64,000 nt of DNA from Sphingobacterium sp. (GTDB taxonomy: Bacteria > Bacteroidota > Bacteroidia > Sphingobacteriales > Sphingobacteriaceae), in assembly GCA_031286695.1 (NCBI GenBank), contig JAITTY010000005.1:1-64000 (forward strand), written 5' to 3'. Position 1 is the stretch's first letter, and every line of letters starts with the position of its first letter. Shown in pieces: positions 1-8,513 of the stretch. The position numbers and the translations under genes are program-made. The notes below the pieces were generated by a model. It was given only the letters and a program-made list of their open reading frames with translations, did not search any database and was not told the DNA's origin.

Positions 1-118
1 TTCGTAACTGGGCTATTATCCTAAATCAGTTCTTAACTTTATTTGAAAAAAGAGTCCAGTTATAAGGAACATAACTGAACTCCGTATTTTTTATTTACAC
101 ACTTGATGGGACAGTCCC

Positions 119-149
119 AAAAAAGACCCGTACCGAACGGGTCTTTTTT
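119..149. terminator. bidirectional intrinsic terminator
   Basis: A perfect 13-bp inverted repeat (119-131 with 137-149) has a 5-base loop and an A-run/T-run at the two ends, so it can end transcription in either direction. The minus-strand stop codon of the small gene at 148-351 lies at its edge, which makes it the natural end of that transcript. Confidence 0.85.
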
Positions 150-351
150 ATTTTTTCTTCTCCTTTGGTCGATCTGTCGGATCATTAGGCATATCGTTCA
201 GCTGATCGACCTGCGGATCCACTCCTGCCTCAGCATCACCATGATCTTTATGATTCACGTCCTTAAGTACTTCCCCATCTACACCGAGTTTAACTTTCTT
301 CTTTTTTTCCATTTCTGTGCCGATTACGCGATTTTCGTTCTTAGTTGCCAT
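148..351 (-). CDS. small charged hypothetical protein
   Basis: This is a 67-residue, highly charged and probably disordered protein. It starts MATKNENRVIGTE, carries a run of four lysines, and has an acidic middle with several Asp/Glu and Pro residues. I chose the ATG at 351 because AGAAGG lies just before it on the minus strand. A start further upstream would overlap the response-regulator gene. No signal peptide, membrane segment or known domain is visible, and I cannot assign a function. It follows the response regulator by 25 bases on the same strand, so the two may share a transcript. It ends at a strong terminator. Confidence 0.6.
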   Translation of the reverse strand: MATKNENRVIGTEMEKKKKVKLGVDGEVLKDVNHKDHGDAEAGVDPQVDQLNDMPNDPTDRPKEKKK

Positions 352-376
352 ATTCCTTCTATTTATAGTTGTTTGA

Positions 377-1033
377 TTAATGTAAAAGCATCGTATGAAA
401 ACCAAACCTGACGAGGCCCGCCGTATTTTTTGTATTGGTTTTCTCGATAAGTTTTTGCCGATGCCCTTCCACCGTACGTTTGCTCAAAAAAATGCGGTCT
501 GCAATTTCTCCATTTGTATATCCCTCCGCTATAAGTTCCAACACATGCAATTCGCGTTCTGAAATATCATATTTTACTAGAATGCGATTACGGTCCGGTG
601 CCCTATCCGCGTAATTTTTGTAATCGTTGAGGCAAGAAACACCTAAAGAACCACTCACATACTTTTCTCCTTTTGCGACTTGTCGCATACCAAAAAGTAC
701 CTCATCACAGCTGCTATCCTTTACCAGGTAGCCATCCGCCCCAGCACTAAATACATCAGCAGCAATATGCTTGTCAATTTCCATTGTGAGCGCAAGGATT
801 TTTATATCAGAGTATTGCTGTTTAACTAGTTGAATGAGGGCTACCCCCCCTATTTCTGGCATGTTAATGTCTGTAAGAATCATATCTGGAGGTCGATTGC
901 TTTTCAAAAAATTTAGGGCCTTCTCCGCACTTTCAACATCAGCGACAACAGCGATATCATCCTGCGTTTCTAAAATCAGCCGAAAACCATTTCTTACCAA
1001 ATGATGGTCGTCGACAAGCATTACCTGAATCAT
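377..1033 (-). CDS. NarL/FixJ-family response regulator
   Basis: This cytoplasmic two-component response regulator has 218 residues, the usual length for the NarL/FixJ family. The N-terminal receiver (about 1-120) shows the acidic pair DD at 8-9, the phospho-acceptor Asp55 in LTDINMPE, and the conserved Lys in YLVKD. The C-terminal LuxR-type helix-turn-helix (about 153-218) contains SERELHVLELIAEGYTNGEI and LSKRTVEGHR. No histidine kinase is adjacent, so it is an orphan and its input is unknown. A perfect 10-bp inverted repeat lies about 46-67 bases upstream of the start and could be an autoregulatory site. Confidence 0.9.
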   Translation of the reverse strand: MIQVMLVDDHHLVRNGFRLILETQDDIAVVADVESAEKALNFLKSNRPPDMILTDINMPEIGGVALIQLVKQQYSDIKILALTMEIDKHIAADVFSAGADGYLVKDSSCDEVLFGMRQVAKGEKYVSGSLGVSCLNDYKNYADRAPDRNRILVKYDISERELHVLELIAEGYTNGEIADRIFLSKRTVEGHRQKLIEKTNTKNTAGLVRFGFHTMLLH

Positions 1034-1078
1034 ATCTATCTGTTTAATGAACTTCTATATAGATAGGAACAGGAGCGG

Positions 1079-1100
1079 ATTGTAAAAAGTTTTTTACAAT
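1079..1100. promoter_or_regulatory. inverted repeat, candidate operator
   Basis: ATTGTAAAAA and its exact reverse complement TTTTTACAAT are separated by two bases. The repeat lies 46-67 bases upstream of the response regulator at 377-1033. LuxR-type regulators bind two-fold symmetric sites, so autoregulation is possible; this is inference from position and symmetry only. It is unlikely to be a terminator because the stem is nearly all A/T. Confidence 0.4.
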
Positions 1101-1257
1101 TTAAATTATCTAAAAATAAAAGTAATCTTCTGATCTGTTATTTAGCCATAACAATAGGTAATTAAAAACCGAAAACGCTTTTGTCCCGAGTGCTGTTCAT
1201 CAACTGAGAGCATGCAATATTATGCTATAATTAAATAACAAATAAATAACGATAGAT

Positions 1258-1473
1258 ATGAATAACCCAACCAAACTAATTGCAGCCTGTCTGGTTTGCT
1301 GTGCAGCATATGGATGTAACGGTGCTAAGACAGATGATCAAAAATCGAAAGAGCTGATGCGCGACTCTGTTCCCAACGACACTACGACAATACAATACCG
1401 CGATACCACATCTTCAGAATCCCGGGGAGAAATTCCGCCAACACCACAGCCCGATACATCCACAAAAAAATAA
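1258..1473 (+). CDS. small putative lipoprotein
   Basis: This 71-residue protein has a short hydrophobic N-terminus ending in a lipobox (AAYGC, Cys20), so it is predicted to be lipidated and anchored in a membrane. The mature part is hydrophilic and rich in Asp, Thr, Ser and Pro, with no recognisable domain, and is probably disordered. It is a single gene with a hairpin terminator about 100 bases downstream. Function is unknown; the gene call rests on the signal and lipobox. Confidence 0.6.
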   Translation: MNNPTKLIAACLVCCAAYGCNGAKTDDQKSKELMRDSVPNDTTTIQYRDTTSSESRGEIPPTPQPDTSTKK

Positions 1474-1569
1474 AACGAATGTACGCTGGCCATTGTTCTT
1501 CGATTGATAATAGCATAATTAGATAGTACCACCGTCGTGAGATGGGCGGAAAGTAGATTTATTGTAGAG

Positions 1570-1603
1570 AGCTAGACAATTTAAATAATTGTCTAGCTTT
1601 TTT
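1570..1603. terminator. intrinsic terminator
   Basis: A perfect 12-bp stem (1570-1581 with 1587-1598) and 5-base loop are followed by a T-run on the plus strand. It lies between the plus-strand lipoprotein (ends 1473) and the minus-strand DUF4230 gene (ends 1613) and could serve both. Confidence 0.8.
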
Positions 1604-1612
1604 ATGTTGCGC

Positions 1613-2173
1613 TTATTCGAAAGTCAGATTGATTTTTGAAAATCCCAATCCTTGTAAGAGCGGTTTAAAAACCGTCGTTGCGTTGGCCTTGGTCTGCTGC
1701 AGAATATCCGATTTTTTCACATCATCAGCAACAGCTTTTTCCGCCGCTTTATAGGCTTCATCAACAAGTTCTGCTTCTCGCAAGAAAGCCATCTTGGTAT
1801 CGTACACCTTGGAAGCTTCATGATCGATCTTGATGTAACAGATCTCCGGAGCAGGTAATTTGATGGAGACTGAATCCCCCATCACTTTGATGTCTTCCGG
1901 GCTAAGTTTGCTGAGGTTTACACAGCCGACAGCATCCGCCTTAACGATTAACAACACACTTGCATCCGGTAAAAACGTATTCACGTTTTTATGCTCCACA
2001 ACATCGCTGTAACGGTATTTAACCAATTCCAGTTTTCCCATTGCCTCAATACGGTCTACCAGCAGCTGATGTTTGCTTTCTACGGTCGGTCCGCTGTTAT
2101 ATTTCTTATACACAAACCAAGCGCCCACTGCCAAAATGGCTACGATAATTAAAAATTTTAAAAATTTTCCCAT
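1613..2173 (-). CDS. DUF4230 domain-containing membrane-anchored protein
   Basis: This 186-residue protein has one N-terminal membrane segment (about 4-22, FLKFLIIVAILAVGAWFVY), then a region matching the DUF4230 family in character: an early LELVKYRYSDVV strand, a middle LLIVKADAVGCVNLSKL segment and a helical C-terminal half rich in Ala and Lys. DUF4230 proteins are small membrane-anchored proteins of unknown function common in Bacteroidota and Firmicutes. The bulk probably lies outside the cytoplasm. It is a single gene ending at the hairpin at 1570-1603. Confidence 0.75.
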   Translation of the reverse strand: MGKFLKFLIIVAILAVGAWFVYKKYNSGPTVESKHQLLVDRIEAMGKLELVKYRYSDVVEHKNVNTFLPDASVLLIVKADAVGCVNLSKLSPEDIKVMGDSVSIKLPAPEICYIKIDHEASKVYDTKMAFLREAELVDEAYKAAEKAVADDVKKSDILQQTKANATTVFKPLLQGLGFSKINLTFE

Positions 2174-2327
2174 AAACTATACTATACAAATTAAAGACCA
2201 AGCTGCTTTTTTAGGCATTTAACCTGAAAATATTACCTAAATATTATTCTCTAGGGGCGCTAAACGGGCATGCTTGAAAATTATACCTTTTGATAGACAA
2301 TTGTTTAGTCAAAAAGTTTAAAAAACA

Positions 2328-2359
2328 TTTGGAACATATAAGCTATAATACTACTTTTG
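2328..2359 (+). promoter_or_regulatory. Bacteroidota-type promoter of tRNA-His
   Basis: TTTG at 2328-2331 and TACTTTTG at 2352-2359 are 20 bases apart, matching the known Bacteroidota sigma-ABfr consensus (TTTG, then TAnnTTTG). The tRNA starts 16 bases after the second element. This is one of the clearest promoters in the window. Confidence 0.75.
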
Positions 2360-2374
2360 TGACATCAAAATCAC

Positions 2375-2449
2375 GGTAGGTATAGCTCAGTTGGTTAGAG
2401 CACTAGATTGTGGTTCTAGGGGTCGTCGGTTCGAGCCCGATTACTTACC
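2375..2449 (+). tRNA. tRNA-His (GTG anticodon)
   Basis: A full cloverleaf can be folded. The acceptor stem is GTAGGTA paired with TACTTAC, the D-stem GCTC/GAGC, the anticodon stem CTAGA/TCTAG with loop TTGTGGT giving anticodon GTG, and the T-arm GTCGG with loop TTCGAGC. The extra 5' G (position -1, base 2375) faces C73 (base 2449), which is the hallmark of tRNA-His. The CCA end is not encoded. A matching promoter lies upstream and a terminator hairpin starts at 2451. Confidence 0.95.
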
Positions 2450-2450
2450 C

Positions 2451-2480
2451 AAAAGGCAGATCAAATGATCTGCCTTTTTT
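2451..2480 (+). terminator. intrinsic terminator after tRNA-His
   Basis: Thirteen-base arms (2451-2463 and 2466-2478) form a strong hairpin followed by T residues, directly after the tRNA. Confidence 0.85.
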
Positions 2481-2482
2481 GT

Positions 2483-3100
2483 TTCACACCATTCGGAGAT
2501 TATTCTAACAAAAACAGATCATTTATTGTACCCTTTATATTGCCATATTAATTGAGACCAATATCACAGCCACAACCACTCGCTTTCAAATCCCAATTTA
2601 ATAAAGCCAATTTAAACACACGCGACATTACGTCAAGTTATTTCTTTGCAACGATTTCAATCAAGGAAAAAATTTAATTATTACATTGCCACAATCTACT
2701 TATCCACCGCGCTATAATTTCATAAAATAAAATTGTACATATAGACCGTTCAAAATTAGAACAAAAAAAATATAAAAAACTAATTATAGGACTTTTAACT
2801 ATAGATGGAATAGAAAAAAATCGAAAGAAAAGGCGATTGACACGGTTCAAATAAAATGCAAAACAATAAATAAATATCATACAAATACGTTAAAACTAGC
2901 TAAAATTGATTTTATTTAAATTAATAATAAAATAATACATATATATTAGAATTATTATTTAAATTTATAATAGCATATTTTTACCCTTATAAACTATTAC
3001 TTAGCCTTACGGGCATTGTTTTTTCGCAATTCAATTATCATTTCAATATGGCGGAACCGAAAAGCCATTAATAGAGTAGGAAAAACCAAACAAATAAACC
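2483..3100. other. AT-rich gene-free stretch
   Basis: About 600 bases between the tRNA-His terminator and the LodA-like gene are very AT-rich, especially 2880-2990. The short reading frames in it look random: low complexity, rich in Ile, Phe, Lys and Asn, with no sensible starts. The promoter of the LodA/LodB pair should lie in its last part, but I see no clean consensus. Confidence 0.5.
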
Positions 3101-5134
3101 ATGAATTTATCAATTCATCCATCTGTAGGTGTTGCCCGTCTCGGGAACAGTACTACCGATATCTGTTTATCTCCGACTACGATCGGAGGCCTTCCTTTTG
3201 ATGCGGACAGCAACGGAAATTCCCAGGGTCCCATTACAGATTTCAAAGATGCGAAAGGTCTGATCAAACGACAAGGCCAGCCATTTACTATCCTTACTGA
3301 TTATGGGGAAGAAATCACGCTCGATAGCCCTGGTGTACAATCCATTGAGTGGACAGTGCATTTGGCGAACAAAAAAGCAGCCTGGTATCAGTATAGTGAG
3401 TTAAAGGGAAATTTGCTGTATGGTCCACAAAACAGCTATAAAAGCTGGGATGTTCCGTTCAGAAACCCAGACGCACAAGATAGAAGCAAGCTTATTATAG
3501 ATCCCGGACCTAGAAGCATTTCTGGAAGAGCTAATTCAATTGGTTTCGATAAGAACAATGTTCCCGCAGGCTATCCTGCCCAATATCCACCGGACCATGT
3601 CCACTATGGAGTGCCGGTAACTACCTTAGGAGACCTCCTAACAGATAACGCTGGTAGGCTCATCGTTTTGGGTGGTTTTGGAAATGCCGGTGGCGACCTT
3701 CCACTAACCAGTTATGGGGGATCAAGTACCTGGCACGATGACATTTCTGACGGCGCAGTCTATTGTACCGTAACATTTAATGACGGAAGTTCGTCTTACT
3801 TAACGGCTTGGGTTGTGGTCGGATCTCCTGACTTTGCACCTGAAATTGTAAATATCTCTAATTTAAGCGATACGATGTTTGACGTCGCTATAAGAAATTT
3901 CAATTTAGTTCCAGGCATGTACAGCAATGGCTACTATAACGCGAACTACGTCGCGAATTTTCAACGGGACATTTTGCCAATTATCAACCGAATAGGACGC
4001 TATCAGTGGGTCTCCAATGTACAGTCCATGATGGCCTTTACCAGCAATATCTTTGATTTTACCGATAATTCTCAAGCAAACTGGCAAAATAGACAAAATT
4101 ATTTTTCATACTTCAGACAAAATGATGATCAGCCACCTTCACCTACATATTTGCCACAGGAGCAATTACTAAAAGAAAATGGGCCAGATATATTCCCTAT
4201 GATGCCAATGAATTCCGGAAGCAATTCGGTCAGCAATATCAATATCATGAAATTCTTGGCTTTGGACCAAACACAGCTATTCTTGATGCAACAATGGGCT
4301 AATGGTAATTTCGTAAACGATCCAAATTATGAGCAATATCCTATAAATCCAATGGATACTGCAAGTGTGGGCAACTGTGTAGGTCTACCCATGTGCCCTG
4401 GAATTGAAGTTACCTGGAGTTTGCAAAATCCAATTATCTACGCTGCCCCTTATCAAATTTTGCAGTATGGAAACGAGTCAACGTATGCAACATCGGGCCT
4501 AACACCTTCACGTGATGAGTGCGAAGGTGGCGGCTGTGAACCGGGTGATCTGACAAAAAGAATGGCTTGTCCATGGCAGGCAGATTTCTTCCAATGTACG
4601 ATTCAATTAATCAATTTCACTGATCCTTCAGTGAATAAAGCCGGCTCCCCAGCAGCCCCTCTACCTCCTACTTACTACGCGTATTGGTGGCCGCCTCAAA
4701 GCCCCTGGGACGTTTTGGTCGGTGAGTTTACCGCTGAAGGACAGCAGGCAACAAACGTGCCTGCAGGACAACAAATGAATTATGCCCGCGGAATAAATAG
4801 CTTTACACAGATGGTTCAGTATTGGTATGCACTAGGCTTCATCAGGGATAAAAACTCCCATAGTACAGGATTCCCATTTTTTGTTGAAACGGAAAGAAAC
4901 AACGAAATATTTACGTATGACAATGTACCAGTGAGTCAAATAAGCGGTAATACGGAGGATCAAGAAACATCAATTCCTGTTTTTTATATCGAGGAGCAAG
5001 CTCATGTTATCACGCAAAGAAGTAACAAAGGGCGATTATTGATGGAACATCTGGAAGAAGTTGGATTCAAAAAGATTGAGCTCGCAGCAGAACGCATGCC
5101 ATTGCCTCGCTCTGGAACACGAAACCGAAGATAA
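3101..5134 (+). CDS. LodA/GoxA-family CTQ-dependent amino-acid oxidase
   Basis: This 677-residue protein has the features of the LodA/GoxA family, quinoprotein oxidases that deaminate amino acids (lysine epsilon-oxidase in LodA, glycine oxidase in GoxA) and release H2O2. The family start motif is present (MNLSIHPSVGVARLGNS). Asp495 and Cys499 in PWQADFFQC have the same 4-residue spacing as Asp512 and Cys516 of LodA, and Cys432 fits LodA Cys448. The likely CTQ tryptophan is Trp529 or Trp530 in YWWPPQSPWDV, at the same distance from the C-terminus as LodA Trp581. No signal peptide is visible. The maturase gene follows after 3 bases. The substrate cannot be told from sequence. Confidence 0.85.
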   Translation: MNLSIHPSVGVARLGNSTTDICLSPTTIGGLPFDADSNGNSQGPITDFKDAKGLIKRQGQPFTILTDYGEEITLDSPGVQSIEWTVHLANKKAAWYQYSELKGNLLYGPQNSYKSWDVPFRNPDAQDRSKLIIDPGPRSISGRANSIGFDKNNVPAGYPAQYPPDHVHYGVPVTTLGDLLTDNAGRLIVLGGFGNAGGDLPLTSYGGSSTWHDDISDGAVYCTVTFNDGSSSYLTAWVVVGSPDFAPEIVNISNLSDTMFDVAIRNFNLVPGMYSNGYYNANYVANFQRDILPIINRIGRYQWVSNVQSMMAFTSNIFDFTDNSQANWQNRQNYFSYFRQNDDQPPSPTYLPQEQLLKENGPDIFPMMPMNSGSNSVSNINIMKFLALDQTQLFLMQQWANGNFVNDPNYEQYPINPMDTASVGNCVGLPMCPGIEVTWSLQNPIIYAAPYQILQYGNESTYATSGLTPSRDECEGGGCEPGDLTKRMACPWQADFFQCTIQLINFTDPSVNKAGSPAAPLPPTYYAYWWPPQSPWDVLVGEFTAEGQQATNVPAGQQMNYARGINSFTQMVQYWYALGFIRDKNSHSTGFPFFVETERNNEIFTYDNVPVSQISGNTEDQETSIPVFYIEEQAHVITQRSNKGRLLMEHLEEVGFKKIELAAERMPLPRSGTRNRR

Positions 5135-5137
5135 ATA

Positions 5138-6241
5138 ATGCAACATTTTTTTGAAACTCATGTACTCATAGTCGGTGGAGGCCCCGCAGGGACCTCCGCC
5201 GCTTTAAGTTTACTCAAATATTCGAACCTAAAGGTCGTTATTGTTGAGGAGACGAATTTAGAAACAATAAAAATCGGGGAACAGGTCAATTCAAGTATTT
5301 TTGACCTACTTGAATATATGGGTATTGAAAAAGACAATCTCAGCCCCGATCATTTTATACAGGGCTACAGCAATATCGCAGCTTGGGGCAGCGACAAAAT
5401 GGTCGTTAGAGATTCTATTTTTAATACCGAAAGCGAAAATTTTCAGTTAAATAGAGAAGAATTTGATTATCTCTTACTGGAAAAAGTTGCTACAAGAGGT
5501 GCGGTTATCTTCCCAAGGACGAAATGTCTGAATTTTGAACAGGACGATAATAATTATTGGACGGTGAAGTTAAAACATGCCACAAAGGGAAACTTTACAG
5601 TACAGGCAAAATATTTGATCGACGCTACCGGAAGGTCAGGAAGTGTCGGTCGGAAATTAGGTATTGAATCAAAACGATATGACGAACTAACCGCAATTGG
5701 AAAATTTTTGCAGGTCAAAGCATCACAACAGGTCAAACAAGATATTCTTATCGAAGCCGTCGAAGATGGGTGGTGGTATTGCGCGACCTTACCCAATCAA
5801 AAAATGACGCTTACATTCTTTTCAGATGCTGCTATTATTCGAAAAAAAAGACTCGAAAAAATAGAAAATTGGAACGACATGCTGTCGAAAACGAAATACA
5901 TTAAACATAAAATAGCCCCTGCTGAAAGTCAAGGAAAACCTTGGGTAAGAAATGCTTTTTCGCAGATCTCCAACGTGCTTTCGAAAAACAACTTTGTAGC
6001 AGTTGGTGATGCAATAGCATCATTTGATCCAATTTCCTCCATGGGCATTGGTTTCGCCATAAATTCTGCATGCAATGCTGCCAAAGCGATTATCGATGCT
6101 GATCTAGGACACGAAAGGACCTTCGCAAATTATCAGGAAAACATCAATGCAATTTATCGTCAATATATCGAGACCAAAGCCTTTTTTTATAAAAAAGAAC
6201 AGCGTTGGCATGAAGCTCCCTTTTGGCAATACAGACTTTGA
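5138..6241 (+). CDS. LodB-like FAD-dependent CTQ maturase
   Basis: This 367-residue flavoprotein is of the tryptophan-halogenase-like/geranylgeranyl-reductase-like type. Near the N-terminus it has the Rossmann dinucleotide motif VLIVGGGPAGTSAAL, then an EIGEQ-like IKIGEQV segment, a DATGRSG motif, and GDAIASFDPISSMGIGFA, which closes the FAD site. In the Marinomonas Lod system LodB is needed to build the CTQ cofactor of LodA. Position directly after the LodA-like gene supports the same maturation role here. The two genes form a two-gene operon ending at a hairpin near 6300. Confidence 0.85.
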   Translation: MQHFFETHVLIVGGGPAGTSAALSLLKYSNLKVVIVEETNLETIKIGEQVNSSIFDLLEYMGIEKDNLSPDHFIQGYSNIAAWGSDKMVVRDSIFNTESENFQLNREEFDYLLLEKVATRGAVIFPRTKCLNFEQDDNNYWTVKLKHATKGNFTVQAKYLIDATGRSGSVGRKLGIESKRYDELTAIGKFLQVKASQQVKQDILIEAVEDGWWYCATLPNQKMTLTFFSDAAIIRKKRLEKIENWNDMLSKTKYIKHKIAPAESQGKPWVRNAFSQISNVLSKNNFVAVGDAIASFDPISSMGIGFAINSACNAAKAIIDADLGHERTFANYQENINAIYRQYIETKAFFYKKEQRWHEAPFWQYRL

Positions 6242-6299
6242 ACTATAGGCTGCTTTATCAGAGACTTCCTTCCTTATTCAGCCCCAGACAAGCTATAAA

Positions 6300-6334
6300 C
6301 CAACTCTCACCAAAAATTATCCAGTGCGAGTTGG
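6300..6334. terminator. hairpin between convergent genes
   Basis: CCAACTC (6300-6306) pairs with GAGTTGG (6328-6334), and the stem extends inward with one mismatch. It lies between the LodB-like gene and the convergent methyltransferase and lacks a strong T-run. Confidence 0.45.
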
Positions 6335-6406
6335 CTTATGGTCTTACATAAAACTCTTTCTCTCAGGTCAACATTCCGAAGAAAGAGGAAATATAATATA
6401 AACAAT

Positions 6407-7186
6407 TTAGCGCCACATAAACCCACCTATTCGGAAGAAACGCAGCAACTTGTTGATCATGGTCAAAGCTGGTTTCTTAATCTTCCACTTTAATCCATCA
6501 AATCCTGTGGGAGCCGCATTGAAATCCTTCACCGTCGCCGCCCCTGTCTTCATGTGTACCGGAGGCGTATCTCTTCGGTGCTTTTCCACAACCAAAATAC
6601 TATCGTAGTAGTGTAAGGAGCTTACCGAACGCGTAAATCCATTGACCTTTAATCCGCGTTGCTCGGAATGGTAAGCATTGATGTAGTCAATAAAATTTTT
6701 ACTGTACTCGATAAAAGTGCCGTTCCTTTTATGACCACCACCATAAAAGACCTGATAAGAAGTATGTAAATCTTCACAGAGATATACACCATCGTCTTTC
6801 ACGTGGTCAAAAAGCTCTTCAAATGTCACAATCTGCTGTATCATTGTATGGCCACCGTCGTCGATCAATATATCGATCGGCGGAATAGATTCTTTTACCT
6901 GGCGCAGGAACTTTCGGTCCGATTGTGAACCAATAAAGATCTCCACATTTTCCTCTTCAAGCTCCTTGCAGTGCGGATTGATGTCGATACCGTAGATCTT
7001 TGCACGATCACCAAAATAGTTCTTCCACATCTGAAGACTTCCACCCTGGAAAACACCCACTTCCAGGACGACGATTTCTTTGCCCTTAAAACGATTAAAA
7101 TGTCTGTCGTATACATCGAAATAATGCATCCATTTATTGATTAGCTTCGCATCATTATTTCGGAAATAAGTTTCTAACTCGTTCAT
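6407..7186 (-). CDS. class I SAM-dependent methyltransferase
   Basis: This 259-residue cytoplasmic protein has the SAM-binding motif I VLEVGVFQGGSLQMW (about 39-53), the acidic end of strand 2 (IYGIDINP), and the IDILIDDGGHTMIQQ segment typical of CmcI/TylF-like and mycinose-type O-methyltransferases. The EDLHTSY stretch is also found in that group. It lacks signal and membrane segments. The C-terminal tail is basic (about 233-259). It is a single gene, so the acceptor substrate (sugar, natural product or other) cannot be deduced. Confidence is high for the fold and low for the substrate. Confidence 0.8.
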   Translation of the reverse strand: MNELETYFRNNDAKLINKWMHYFDVYDRHFNRFKGKEIVVLEVGVFQGGSLQMWKNYFGDRAKIYGIDINPHCKELEEENVEIFIGSQSDRKFLRQVKESIPPIDILIDDGGHTMIQQIVTFEELFDHVKDDGVYLCEDLHTSYQVFYGGGHKRNGTFIEYSKNFIDYINAYHSEQRGLKVNGFTRSVSSLHYYDSILVVEKHRRDTPPVHMKTGAATVKDFNAAPTGFDGLKWKIKKPALTMINKLLRFFRIGGFMWR

Positions 7187-7363
7187 GCTCTTGGTTCTAT
7201 TTTAAGGTATTCTGGTTTTTTTATGGCTTGAATTTATTGAAATATAACGAAAAAAACAAAGATATATTTTTATTTCGGTAGAAACTTTCCGAAGAATTGA
7301 TCGCAGCGCAATTGATGTTTTAAAACTAAATTTTTAAACATGAAATTATTTCTCTACATTTAC

Positions 7364-7375
7364 ATAACTAGTTAT
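7364..7375. promoter_or_regulatory. perfect palindrome, candidate MarR operator
   Basis: ATAACTAGTTAT is an exact 12-bp palindrome centred 24 bases before the ATG at 7394. MarR proteins usually repress their own promoter through such sites. If translation started at the upstream ATG (7340), this site would lie inside the gene, so it also supports the 7394 start. Confidence 0.45.
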
Positions 7376-7393
7376 ATAATTGCTTATAATACG

Positions 7394-8359
7394 ATGGAAC
7401 TATTTGAAAAAACTGGAAAAATAGCCTTGGGTAGCAGACTGCGCTATATGGCATCGAACATGACAGAGGAAGCCACCCGTTTACATGAACTCTATCAGAT
7501 TGATTTTGCGCCCAAATGGTTTCCTGTGTTCTTTATCTTGTCTGAAGGTGATTCCAAAACGATTACTGATATAGCAACTGAGATTGGTCATTCCCAGCCA
7601 TCGGTCACCAAAATCGTCAAAGAAATGATCAACGCAGGTCTAGTAGAAGATAATCTTCGTTCTGTGGACAAACGACGAAATATGGTTGGATTGACCGATA
7701 AAGGAAAAGTGCTTTGGGAAAGGATGCGGATACAATGCGGCGATATCGATCGTGCCATCGATGGGATTATCCAGGAGGCTACGCACAATCTATGGGAAGC
7801 TTTGGCGGAATGGGAATTTCTACTCGAACAAAAATCTTTGCTGAAACGTGTGCAGGAACAAAAGAAAATGCGCGAAAGCAAGGACGTCAAAATTGTTCCC
7901 TACAATCCGGTCTATCGTATGGCTTTTAAGTCTTTGAATGAGGCCTGGATTTCAACCTATTTTGAAATGGAAGAAACCGATCATAAGGCACTTGACAATC
8001 CCGAAGAGTATATTTTGGCAAAAGGGGGCAAAATTATGGTTGCTCTTTATCAGGACGAGCCCGTAGGTGTCTGCTCGATCATTAAAATGAACCATCCAGA
8101 TTTTGATTACGAACTGGCAAAAATGGCTGTTTCCCCAACGGTACAGGGCAAAAGTATTGGCTATCTCTTAGGAAAAGCGATTATTGAAGAGGCAAGAAAT
8201 CTAGGGGCCTCAAAACTGTTTCTGGAGAGCAATACCATCCTGAAACCAGCAATCAATCTCTATTATAAGCTGGGCTTCCAAAAAATTAGCGGTTATCCAA
8301 GCCCTTATCAACGGTGTAATATTCAGATGGAGCTGGATTTAAAAAATACCCTTGAATAA
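7394..8359 (+). CDS. MarR regulator fused to GNAT acetyltransferase
   Basis: This 321-residue two-domain protein has an N-terminal MarR-type winged helix (about 1-140), visible in KTITDIATEIGHSQPSVTKI and the wing region SVDKRRNMVGLTDKGK. A GNAT acetyltransferase domain follows (about 160-320), with the acetyl-CoA loop AVSPTVQGKSIGYLLGKAI and the C-terminal LYYKLGFQKI. MarR-GNAT fusions are known and probably couple DNA binding to acetyl-CoA or a small ligand. I chose the ATG at 7394 (MELFEKTGKIALG) because an 18-residue upstream extension is low-complexity and overlaps a palindromic operator. It is monocistronic and ends at a hairpin near 8416. Confidence 0.85.
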   Translation: MELFEKTGKIALGSRLRYMASNMTEEATRLHELYQIDFAPKWFPVFFILSEGDSKTITDIATEIGHSQPSVTKIVKEMINAGLVEDNLRSVDKRRNMVGLTDKGKVLWERMRIQCGDIDRAIDGIIQEATHNLWEALAEWEFLLEQKSLLKRVQEQKKMRESKDVKIVPYNPVYRMAFKSLNEAWISTYFEMEETDHKALDNPEEYILAKGGKIMVALYQDEPVGVCSIIKMNHPDFDYELAKMAVSPTVQGKSIGYLLGKAIIEEARNLGASKLFLESNTILKPAINLYYKLGFQKISGYPSPYQRCNIQMELDLKNTLE

Positions 8360-8415
8360 CAGAAATATAAACTGGAATCAGCGTGCTAGAATAAACGTGG
8401 TTTAATAAGCGAATG

Positions 8416-8444
8416 AATGCTTCTCTTTTTGGGAAGCATTTTTG
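8416..8444 (+). terminator. intrinsic terminator
   Basis: AATGCTTC (8416-8423) pairs with GAAGCATT (8433-8440), followed by TTTTG, 57 bases after the MarR-GNAT stop codon. Confidence 0.75.
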
Positions 8445-8513
8445 TTTAAATTATTTTCAGATAAAAGGTGATACTTTTACCTAAATTGGTACATATCTAT
8501 AAATGATATTTCT

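Noticed and set aside
2674..2880. 68-residue minus-strand frame
   Set aside because: It is low-complexity, rich in Phe, Ile, Ser and Cys, in AT-rich DNA, with no ribosome-binding site or domain.
2375..3100. tRNA-His as a genomic-island attachment site
   Set aside because: I looked for a second copy of the tRNA 3' end downstream and for an integrase gene and saw neither.
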